NCBI RefSeq assembly: GCF_022869785.1
Contig: NZ_CP094997.1
Coordinates: 248,001 to 312,000 of the forward strand
From: Dyadobacter chenwenxiniae
GTDB taxonomy: Bacteria; Bacteroidota; Bacteroidia; Cytophagales; Spirosomataceae
DNA length: 64,000 nt
Direction of reading: 5' to 3'
The position numbers and the translations under genes were made by a program. Shown here piece by piece: positions 9,351-16,236 of this stretch (the first letter of the stretch is position 1; each line of letters starts with the position of its first letter). The notes beneath the pieces were generated by a model. It saw only the letters and a program-made list of their open reading frames with translations. It had not been told where the DNA came from and did not search any database.

Positions 9351-10202
9351 TTATCGACTTCCCACGAAGACTTTCTCGTAGTCGGCGTTTTCATTCCCTA
9401 CTTTTACTTCATCAATAAAAATTACTCTGGAATTTGTAACCGTTTTTTTATTTTTTTCCCAGCCCCATTTGTATAGGCCAATTTTAAAATATGGATACAT
9501 CGCGTCATTATAAGAATTCGGCTTGTTTACCCTGCTCAAAATAAGCTTTCCATTCTTCCAGACCTCAATAATTCCGGTTTCGTCGTAGGCCCACCTGATG
9601 TGAAAAACCCAGTCAAGCCACTCCTCCTTCGCTAGTTTTCCAAGGTTTAATCGCTCGAACGTGTAGTCGCCCTGAATGTTAACCTCTTTATTCGTTGACC
9701 GGATCTCAAGGACTACATTGTCATTGACGATACCGAACAGCAGGGGTGGGCTTCTCCACTTTTCCCCTTTTGCGAAGTCAGGCAACGCCTGCCATTGCAC
9801 AATGCTTTCTTCCAATGAGTCTTTTACAAAACTTCTGGGGAAGTACACAGAAAATGCAAACCACTCCTCACGATTTTTATTGGGTGAAAGACCGAATTCC
9901 GACCAGGGGGCGCTCAGCGCCAGGTCTCCCTTTCTGAGTTCTATCCGTCCCGACCCGGATCCTGCCCGCTTAACGGAGTCGGTCAGGGTAGCGGACCATT
10001 CACAACAGGTATTCCGTTCATACCATTCGCCAATTGTCTCATCAAAATTATAACTCGCCAAGATATCACTGGGCAGTGCAGGATTGGATGCTGACGCGTC
10101 GTCCTTATCGATATTTACCGGTTCACAATTGCACAGCATGAAGGACAGGCAAGCAATTGTTAGCATTACATTCCGATGAAGGCTCGTTTTGGCTGCTGAC
10201 AT
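9351..10202 (-). CDS. Polysaccharide lyase-like lipoprotein (heparin lyase I / PL20 fold)
   Basis: The ATG at 10202 gives 283 residues with a basic n-region, hydrophobic core and lipobox ending in a Cys (SFMLCNC), predicting an outer lipoprotein. A GTG at 10229 would add nine residues. The mature part reads like the jelly-roll polysaccharide lyase family with heparin lyase I and glucuronan lyases: REEWFAFSVYFP, IVQWQALPD, EWLDWVFHIRWAYD, GIIEVWKNGKLIL and YPYFKIGLYKWGW. Such enzymes cut uronic acid polymers by beta-elimination. It sits 35 bp after the GT28-like gene inside the EPS locus, so trimming of the self-made polymer is plausible. The fold is likely; the substrate is unknown. Confidence 0.78.
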   Translation of the reverse strand: MSAAKTSLHRNVMLTIACLSFMLCNCEPVNIDKDDASASNPALPSDILASYNFDETIGEWYERNTCCEWSATLTDSVKRAGSGSGRIELRKGDLALSAPWSEFGLSPNKNREEWFAFSVYFPRSFVKDSLEESIVQWQALPDFAKGEKWRSPPLLFGIVNDNVVLEIRSTNKEVNIQGDYTFERLNLGKLAKEEWLDWVFHIRWAYDETGIIEVWKNGKLILSRVNKPNSYNDAMYPYFKIGLYKWGWEKNKKTVTNSRVIFIDEVKVGNENADYEKVFVGSR

Positions 10203-10237
10203 GTAAGGATAGAATTGTATTTGGTTCACCTGTCGTT

Positions 10238-10720
10238 TTAAACTGTCAGGTAAGTCTGCAGGGAAGTAATCAACTCTGTTGAGGCATATCTGCCTACATT
10301 ATGAGGTTGATCCAACTCACCTGCCAGCGCGGCCGTTACTTTGGCTTTTAATGATGATAAGTCATATGCCGCCTGCAGGTAGTTAAGACTTTCAAGCCTT
10401 TTTGCAGTTGCTAGCTGATGGTCGTTGCGGTGTTCGCCGAACTTTGCCAGCTTTGGAAAAATGATTATCGGCTTTTTTCTTTCAAAGGCCGATATAATAG
10501 TGCCCATGCCTGCGTGACTTACTATTAGCTGTGCTTCATTAAAGAACACTTCCATTTCCAGTGAGCTGGCAAATTGAAAGTTGTTCATATTTTTAACCTT
10601 GTATTTACTTGCACCAATCTGTGCGACAATAGGGATGTTTGGCATAGAAAGCGCAAGTTCATCCATTGTCATGATCAATCGATCAAATGGCCCCTGCGTG
10701 CCAACGGTAACAAAAATCAT
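10238..10720 (-). CDS. Alg13/PssE-like single-domain glycosyltransferase (GT28 C-terminal fold)
   Basis: The 160-residue protein equals one GT28 C-terminal domain. It begins MIFVTVGTQGPFDRLI and carries the nucleotide-sugar binding region GMGTIISAFERKKPIIIFP followed by GEHRNDHQ. In related systems (PssD/PssE, Cps14F/Cps14G, Alg14/Alg13) this half binds the UDP-sugar and works with a membrane partner that binds the lipid acceptor. No Alg14-like partner gene is seen in this window. It leads the leftward unit that continues into the lyase, DUF1800 and DUF1501 genes. A triple-box element lies about 96-144 bp upstream of its ATG. Confidence 0.85.
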   Translation of the reverse strand: MIFVTVGTQGPFDRLIMTMDELALSMPNIPIVAQIGASKYKVKNMNNFQFASSLEMEVFFNEAQLIVSHAGMGTIISAFERKKPIIIFPKLAKFGEHRNDHQLATAKRLESLNYLQAAYDLSSLKAKVTAALAGELDQPHNVGRYASTELITSLQTYLTV

Positions 10721-10815
10721 GCGAATAGAGGATTTTAGATTTAAGAAGTAAGTAAACGAGTCGGTCTTTTGTCGTTACAAGTTTAACCTTACTACCATCC
10801 TGATAGAGACTTTTT

Positions 10816-10864
10816 GGGGTGATCATATAAAATGTTAGGGTATAACTCCGGCTTTTTTGGGGAA
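10816..10864 (-). promoter_or_regulatory. Triple YACCCC-type repeat upstream of the GT28-like gene
   Basis: On the reverse strand the boxes are TTCCCC at 10864-10859, TACCCT at 10842-10837 and CACCCC at 10821-10816. Spacing is 22 then 21 bp. The promoter-proximal box continues as ACCCCAAAAAG, identical over ten bases with the proximal boxes at the other two EPS units. Two boxes deviate from TACCCC by one base, so this is the weakest of the three sites. An AAATTTCGG motif lies just distal of the far box both here and at the Wza site. Confidence 0.6.
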
Positions 10865-11219
10865 CAACAAATTTCGGATTTTCAGTATCCCCTCAGAGAG
10901 TTAAACTATTTCTACATTTTTATCTAAAATGGGAGAAAATTAAAAAGAAATACTTCTTTTTAATTTAATGTAATAGTTACCAAATGTTTGTTGAAAGAAC
11001 GCTAAATACTTGGTTTTAGTGAGATAGAAATAGTGGTTATATTCATGCAAAATGCGAGTTATTTCAATAAATGATTTAACTCTTATATCGAATATAACTA
11101 TATAAAGATAATATATGGTTCGCAATAAAATTACAGAAAATAGGGTTGCTAATTATCCTTACTTATTCTATTTATCAGATATCCAATTTAGGTCAAAAGA
11201 TCATTTTTATTTGGAAATA

Positions 11220-11267
11220 TACCCCCTCGACGTTTGATCTTACCCCATCATCTGTTGATGTTACCCC
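11220..11267 (+). promoter_or_regulatory. Triple TACCCC direct repeat upstream of the rightward EPS genes
   Basis: TACCCC occurs at 11220-11225, 11241-11246 and 11262-11267, with a period of exactly 21 bp. The proximal copy extends to ACCCCAAAAA. Distal to the first box lies TTGGAAATA, similar to the CCGAAATTT found in the same place at the Wza site. The array faces the frameshifted glycosyltransferase, the WcaJ-like gene and the acyltransferase. This is the most regular of the three arrays. Confidence 0.7.
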
Positions 11268-11530
11268 AAAAAGGGGATCTCTAACTTATTTGCATTATAC
11301 CTTTAATGCATCGAATTGGTCTTGTCAGCATATTTTCGATAACTGCCAATAAATAATCCTCAGGATTCGCAGATTTTATTTACGCTAATAAATTCTGAAT
11401 GCAGTATGAACCTTGTTCATATTTAAAATATTGGCTCATTATTACAATACAATAACCTATCATAATAGCGGGTAGCTGCTTATATTAAATAAGCAAATAA
11501 AATCCTCCTGAATTTAATTATTGAAGTTGA

Positions 11531-12455
11531 ATGGATAATAAATTGTTTGATATCCCTATCTTATTAATCGTATTTAATAGGCCGGAAACCACTTGTTTAG
11601 TTTTTGAACAAATCAGGAAGCTAAAGCCCGCCCGCCTGTATCTATTTTCTGATGCACCCCGGAACAGTAATTTGGAAGACACGCATCTGGTAGAAGTTTG
11701 CCGGTATCTGATTGATGATTCACAAATTGATTGGGACTGCCAGGTAGAAAGATGGTTTCCGGAAACCAACATGGGTTGTGCACTTGGTATCTCGTCCGCA
11801 ATTTCATGGGCATTTGAGTCCAGTGAACAGCTGATTGTTTTAGAAGATGATTCCCTTCCACACCCGTCGTTTTTTTACATTCATTGAATCCATGCTGGAA
11901 ATGTACAGGGAAAATGAACGGATCATGCATATTTCCGGATCCAATAAGAGTGAGGAAATAGCGGTTAGCGATTCTGACCATATTTTTAGCCTGATTGCTA
12001 CAACGGGCGGTTGGGCCACCTGGAAACGTGCATGGAAAAAATATGATTTCTGGATGGAACATTTATCGGAAATGAAAAGCCAGAAGCACCTCCAGCGCCT
12101 GGTTAGGGATAAGGACATCTGGAAATATTGGTATGAGCGTTTCGACCAGGTCTTCGAGGGAGATAAGAAGCATAACTGGGAGGTACAATGGCAGTACACG
12201 CTTTTCAAAAATTACGGATTGGTTGTTGTTCCAAACAGCAATCTCGTGGATGATATAGGTCATCTCTCACAGGACTTGTCTAACCGCAGCAGTAAAGCAG
12301 GCTTTGATTTCATGGATTCATTGAATTCGCAAGTTGTTCAATCCCAGTTCGCTGCAAATAAAACATTAATGAGTGATCCCGTTCAAATCAATAAGCCTGC
12401 TTCTATTGGCGCGCACATTCTTGATAAACTGGCCGGGATACTCAAACTTAACTAA
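11531..12455 (+). pseudogene. Glycosyltransferase (nucleotide-sugar transferase fold) split by a T-run frameshift
   Basis: The first frame (11531-11887) starts MDNKLFDIPILLIVFNRPE, a GT-A N-terminus, and reaches LIVLEDDSLPHPSFF, where EDD is the likely metal-binding motif. It then stops at 11885. The +1 frame continues the same protein (TFIESMLEMYRENERIMHIS, then GGWATWKRAWKKYDFW) to 12455. Reading the seven T at 11870-11876 as six gives an unbroken protein of about 308 residues. The lesion could be a sequencing error, a true mutation, phase variation or slippage. A -1 ribosomal shift would not restore the frame. The enzyme would add a sugar to the EPS repeat unit in the cytoplasm. It is the first gene after the rightward triple-box element. 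Confidence 0.8.
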
Positions 12456-12532
12456 CGGTTTTCAGAAATGCTTAAAGCTTGATCATTGAAAAATTAACTA
12501 CTAACTCTTCCTCTGTTAAAATTCCCATCGTT

Positions 12533-13900
12533 ATGAAGACTTATTTTACTCAACATCGCTTTATTTTTTATTTGTGGGTTGACCTCCTGCTTTTGAATTG
12601 TTCGTACCTGGTAAGCTCCAGGCTCAATTGGTCAAATTCCGACGCATTTGACTATCAGAATTTCTTGAACATTTTCCTGATCAGCAACCTCTTATGGGTC
12701 GTTTGCGTAAACCTTTTTCAGATTTATGTCCCTTCATCCAAGTCTCAAAACAGCCAGGGCCGCTTCTGGAGGCTTTTGATGACAAGCACGGTACATCTGG
12801 TTTGCCTGGAGGTTTTTATTTATGTAAGCGGCAGCAGTATAAACGCAAATGAAAATTGGGTATTCACTGGCTATCAGGTGTTTATTATCGCTTCGTTCAT
12901 TATACATTTCGCCGTAGCCGCAACGCTGTGGCTCCTCAGAAGATCCCGTCTAATGGTAAGGCGCTATGTTATTGTAGGGGACGAGTCTTTGAATGATTTG
13001 ATCAAGTCGTCCAATGAGCGCCAATATGCATTTGATTATTCGTATTGCGGCTCATTTAAATTTGAAAGCGTTGGTGCGCAACTGGAAAGGTTCGAAAATT
13101 TTATCGAAACAGAGAAGCCTGATTATATATACTGTGCTCTTTCTGAGACGAATAACAACGAAATTAAGGCTGTTATCAAGCTGGCGGAAAGAAAGAATAC
13201 CCATGTTCGTCTTGTTCCTGATTATCCGCGACTTCTGTCAGAGAAGCTCGATATCGAAACTGCCGATGATTTTCCCATCATCAATGTTCAAACCAAGATA
13301 CTCACAAACCCGGACGACCAGTTTATAAAAAGGGCTTTCGATGTTCTGTTTTCCATAGTTGTAATGATCATGGGCCTGCCTATATTCTTGTTGGTGATGA
13401 TCGCCGTCAAGCTGTCTTCAAAAGGCGACGTCTTCTTCCTCCAGGAGCGCACAGGAAGGTGGGGCAAGAAATTCAAGATCATAAAGTTCAGGACCATGTA
13501 CAGCGACGCGCATAAATATGGCCTTCAACATTCCCTGGGAGCGCTGGACCCGCGTATAACGACGGTGGGCAGGTTTCTGCGCCGGACGCGTCTAGACGAA
13601 CTTCCTCAATTTCTCAATGTGCTCAAAGGTGAGATGTCAGTTGTCGGCCCGCGGCCACTTCACAAATATGATGTGGATATGCTGATGGACGAAGCAAGTC
13701 ACTCATTTCAGAAAATCTTGACGATCAGGCCCGGCATAACATCCATAGGGCAAATAAAGGTAGGCTATGCGAGTAACATGTCAGAGAATCTGCTACGGCT
13801 CAAATATGATATGCTTTATCTCAACACATACAGCCTTACAACGGATATTTACCTCATATTCCTGACCATTCAGGTAATCTTGCTGGGTAAAGGAAGGTAA
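12533..13900 (+). CDS. WcaJ-like undecaprenyl-phosphate sugar-1-phosphate transferase
   Basis: The ATG at 12533 gives 455 residues beginning MKTYFTQHRFIFYLWVDLLLL; an upstream TTG at 12479 would add 18 residues without family resemblance. Four N-terminal helices precede a cytoplasmic CoA-binding-like part (RRYVIVGDE). The bacterial sugar transferase domain follows: IKRAFDVLFSIVVMIMGLP, QERTGRWGKKFKIIKFRTM, LRRTRLDELPQFLNVLKG and EMSVVGPRPLH. These enzymes start repeat-unit synthesis by placing a hexose-1-phosphate on undecaprenyl phosphate. It follows the broken glycosyltransferase and precedes the acyltransferase, and is the probable priming enzyme of this locus. Confidence 0.95.
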   Translation: MKTYFTQHRFIFYLWVDLLLLNCSYLVSSRLNWSNSDAFDYQNFLNIFLISNLLWVVCVNLFQIYVPSSKSQNSQGRFWRLLMTSTVHLVCLEVFIYVSGSSINANENWVFTGYQVFIIASFIIHFAVAATLWLLRRSRLMVRRYVIVGDESLNDLIKSSNERQYAFDYSYCGSFKFESVGAQLERFENFIETEKPDYIYCALSETNNNEIKAVIKLAERKNTHVRLVPDYPRLLSEKLDIETADDFPIINVQTKILTNPDDQFIKRAFDVLFSIVVMIMGLPIFLLVMIAVKLSSKGDVFFLQERTGRWGKKFKIIKFRTMYSDAHKYGLQHSLGALDPRITTVGRFLRRTRLDELPQFLNVLKGEMSVVGPRPLHKYDVDMLMDEASHSFQKILTIRPGITSIGQIKVGYASNMSENLLRLKYDMLYLNTYSLTTDIYLIFLTIQVILLGKGR

Positions 13901-14022
13901 GTGCCATCCCGGACAGAAAGTTTCGGCACCTTATTCATATGCCAAACTTTTTATCATCAACCCACATTCGCTAAGTAACGGCGCAGTTTGTCAAAAAATT
14001 TAAATATCCGTCTTAAAATATA

Positions 14023-15099
14023 ATGGAAAAGTCTTTTCGCGTTAATAATTTCGATCTTATCAGGATCTTCGCAGCCATTCAGGTTTTGATCTTTCATGCC
14101 TTCGATCATTTGCAAATTCCAAGGCCTGATTGGGCTACACCATTGCTCTATTTTCCGGGCGTACCCATATTTTACACCATCAGCGGCTATCTCATTTCTG
14201 CATCCTTCGAGCGTAGCAGCGATCTGAGACATTACTTCCGGAACCGGTTTCTAAGAATTTTTCCAGGACTCTGGGGATGTTTGATATTGACTATCGGAGT
14301 CGCCAGTTTTTTTGGGTTCAGCTTTTTTAGCAAGCAGGCTTTAATATGGCTGCTAAGTCAGATGGGCGGCGTTATTTACACGCCGGAGTTCTTGTCCGGT
14401 TTCGGTTTTGGTTCATATAATGGCAGCCTTTGGACCATATGCGTGGAAATGCAATTCTATTTTGTACTTCCCATCGTGTACTTTATCGGTAAAAAGATCA
14501 AGCACCTTAATTACTTGATTTTTGGCGCGTTCTTCGTGTTTTTGATTTTCGCATTTACTGCTAAAATTTATTTTCCCGGCATCGGTACGGATAATGAACT
14601 TAGGCTCGAAAAATTATTGAGATATAGCTATTTCCCTCATTTTTACCTTTTTCTGGCCGGCGTTGTCATGCAGCGTTTGCAGATTTATAAGTCAAACTGG
14701 ATTTATGGAAAAGGACTTTACTGGGTAGTCGGTTTCATCTTGTTAAAGATATTGTTTCCTATCCTTAGTACTCCGGTTCTTTCGATTTTCTCCCTGCTCT
14801 ATCTTTCAGTATGTACAATTTCAGTTGCATATTCTAATGTCGGACTGTCTAAGAAAGTACTTAAAGGAAATGATATCAGTTATGGGGTATACATTTACCA
14901 TGGACTAATTTTGAATGTTCTTGTTTCTATGGGGCTGGTTGGAAACTTGAATTACTTATGGGTTGTAATCCTGGGCGCCTGCATACTCGGATATCTCTCC
15001 TGGGTGTTTGTTGAAAAGCCATTTTTGCTGAAAAAGGGACTAGCGGCTACAAGTCATGTGCCGACTAAGCTGGCTGATGTGACTGCAAGCAGGGCCTAA
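14023..15099 (+). CDS. OafA-like acyltransferase family 3 membrane protein
   Basis: The 358-residue protein has about ten transmembrane helices. The N-terminus (MEKSFRVNNFDLIRIFAAIQ, then VLIFHAFDHL) carries the family Arg14 and the probable catalytic His25. Other family features are YTISGYLISASFERS, FRNRFLRIFPGLWG and NGSLWTICVEMQFY. The C-terminal helix ends VFVEKPFLLKKG. Such enzymes move acetyl or other acyl groups from the cytoplasm onto cell-surface sugars. It lies 122 bp after the WcaJ-like gene and closes the rightward EPS unit, so O-acetylation of the EPS is likely, though the exact group is unknown. Confidence 0.92.
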   Translation: MEKSFRVNNFDLIRIFAAIQVLIFHAFDHLQIPRPDWATPLLYFPGVPIFYTISGYLISASFERSSDLRHYFRNRFLRIFPGLWGCLILTIGVASFFGFSFFSKQALIWLLSQMGGVIYTPEFLSGFGFGSYNGSLWTICVEMQFYFVLPIVYFIGKKIKHLNYLIFGAFFVFLIFAFTAKIYFPGIGTDNELRLEKLLRYSYFPHFYLFLAGVVMQRLQIYKSNWIYGKGLYWVVGFILLKILFPILSTPVLSIFSLLYLSVCTISVAYSNVGLSKKVLKGNDISYGVYIYHGLILNVLVSMGLVGNLNYLWVVILGACILGYLSWVFVEKPFLLKKGLAATSHVPTKLADVTASRA

Positions 15100-15111
15100 A
15101 CAAAAGTAAAG

Positions 15112-15200
15112 ATGCAGTTCGCCCTTGGAAACCATTGTGCCTTCGAGCGCGTCGTGCAAAGCGGCGACGCCAGCAATCGGTAACTATCGGCGAACTGCAT
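15112..15200. repeat. Nested inverted repeat between convergent genes
   Basis: ATGCAGTTCGCC at 15112-15123 is perfectly complementary to 15189-15200. Inside the 65-nt loop, GCGTCG at 15149-15154 pairs with CGACGC at 15165-15170. The element lies just after the acyltransferase stop and before the end of the opposing small gene. It could fold as RNA from either strand, as a terminator-like structure or a small structured RNA. There is no U-tract, so simple rho-independent termination is not the best explanation. Confidence 0.45.
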
Positions 15201-15222
15201 GCATAGAATATCCGGCTCCTGA

Positions 15223-15420
15223 TCATGGATCAATAGCCAGATATTCCCATGTGTCGATGTCGCCCTCTGGATATGCAAACTGCGATTCCTTTGGGATTTC
15301 CTGATCGATATCTTCCTGAAAGCCGTGTAGTTTTGCATTATAAATGCCTTTTCGCCGGATGCCTTGCAAATCGGTAAAAGAAACCTGCGCATTGTCTTCT
15401 GGGAGCTTTCTTGTTTCCAT
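15223..15420 (-). CDS. Small acidic hypothetical protein, 65 residues
   Basis: The frame starts METRKLPEDNAQVSFTDLQG and ends YLAIDP. It is hydrophilic and acidic with no helix or signal peptide. It begins 11 bp after the stop of the small gene at 15432 and has the same direction, suggesting a two-gene unit. Both proteins open with MET and a charged stretch. I recognise no family. The clean spacing and coding-like composition make it a probable real gene. Confidence 0.55.
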   Translation of the reverse strand: METRKLPEDNAQVSFTDLQGIRRKGIYNAKLHGFQEDIDQEIPKESQFAYPEGDIDTWEYLAIDP

Positions 15421-15431
15421 ATCAGCCTGTT

Positions 15432-15668
15432 TTACTTTTGTTGGTCATCATCCCTGAAATTGTCATTACTGTTGCGTATCGCGACTCGTTGTCCGCTGCC
15501 GCCTTTAATGTCATTACGCTTGATTTTTTCCTCCGCTGAGCCTTCCGTACCATAATCATCAGTGCCTTCTTCCTGGAAATTGTCGTTTGCGTTCCTGCCG
15601 GAGGCAAGCGCGTTTTCGACAGCTTCCGCAGTTGCCTTGTCAGCATCTTCCTTGTTTTTTGTTTCCAT
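15432..15668 (-). CDS. Small Asn/Asp-rich hypothetical protein with a repeated motif, 78 residues
   Basis: The ATG at 15668 gives METKNKEDADKATAEAVENA as N-terminus; a longer frame reaches 15785 but its start reads as non-coding. The protein is highly charged and probably disordered. It contains two copies of an RNxNDNF motif, RNANDNFQEEGTDD near residue 26 and RNSNDNFRDDD at the C-terminus. The divergent gene at 15805 begins 136 bp away, so a shared promoter region is likely. Function unknown. Confidence 0.55.
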   Translation of the reverse strand: METKNKEDADKATAEAVENALASGRNANDNFQEEGTDDYGTEGSAEEKIKRNDIKGGSGQRVAIRNSNDNFRDDDQQK

Positions 15669-15804
15669 TTCTTTTGGGTTTTGGTAAAGTCGGCGCTTTC
15701 TCAAATACTGTGCCAAAATCGTATGCATTGATGCGATAGTCGGCTTTCGGGCATACTTTTGGATTGGCAGGTAAAATTTAAACAATCAGAAAAATGATTG
15801 ACAC

Positions 15805-16053
15805 ATGAAAATCGGAGAAAAGTTGCAAAAACTGCTTAATAAGAAGTATGAGCCTAACCAAATGCGCAGCCAGAAATTCGAGCGCTATGATATCAGTTTC
15901 AAAACCGATCAGGACGGAAATCCCGTCGTATTGTTCATTGGTGTTGCTGGCAGGGATGGCAGGATTAATGGAAACCGTTTTGTAAGGGTAATGATCCGGA
16001 ACAGCGAAGGCGAAATCATCAAGGACCACTGGGACGCCAAAGGCAAGGTCTGA
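15805..16053 (+). CDS. Small hypothetical protein, 82 residues
   Basis: The protein begins MKIGEKLQKLLNKKYEPNQM, followed by a beta-rich part (FERYDISFKTDQDGNPVVLF) and a basic middle (GRDGRINGNRFVRVMIR). It ends DHWDAKGKV. It has no signal or helix and looks like a small globular cytoplasmic protein. An ATG with clear spacing and good codon use supports expression. It diverges from the two small leftward genes. I recognise no named family. Confidence 0.6.
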   Translation: MKIGEKLQKLLNKKYEPNQMRSQKFERYDISFKTDQDGNPVVLFIGVAGRDGRINGNRFVRVMIRNSEGEIIKDHWDAKGKV

Positions 16054-16236
16054 TCGTGGGTAAAAATTAAGTTTGACATAATAATATAGCCTTATCTGCT
16101 GGGTATGATGACCGCAGAAATCACGGTGTGTCTCAACCCTCGCATTAACGGATTCACAGTCAGGTATGCAGCATTCACAGTCCAGTCTAAAAGTCTTTCT
16201 AAATTCGGTTCTTTTGCTGTCCTAAATTCTAACAAC

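Larger units (their letters stand above)
10721..11530. other. AT-rich control region between the two halves of the EPS locus
   Basis: About 810 bp separate the leftward GT28-like gene from the rightward glycosyltransferase. I see no convincing gene; short open frames here have AT-biased composition and no family resemblance. The region contains two triple-box elements, one for each direction, listed separately. CCCCAAAAAGGGG at 11264-11276 is a small palindrome overlapping the last rightward box. The leader from the boxes to the ATG at 11531 is about 260 bp, much longer than at the other two sites. A TACCTTTA at 11298-11305 resembles the Bacteroidota -7 element (TAnnTTTG) and is a weak promoter candidate. 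Confidence 0.55.

Noticed and set aside
10940..11125. Short reverse-strand open frame in the EPS control region
   Set aside because: It is AT-driven, rich in Tyr, Ile and Lys, without a family match, and lies among regulatory repeats.
11264..11276. CCCCAAAAAGGGG as a terminator
   Set aside because: The loop and stem are short, there is no T-tract after it, and it overlaps the last control box, so it is more likely part of the operator.
11860..11890. Programmed -1 ribosomal frameshift at the T7 run of the glycosyltransferase gene
   Set aside because: The downstream coding frame needs a +1 change or one T fewer. A -1 slip at TTTTTTT leads to the wrong frame.
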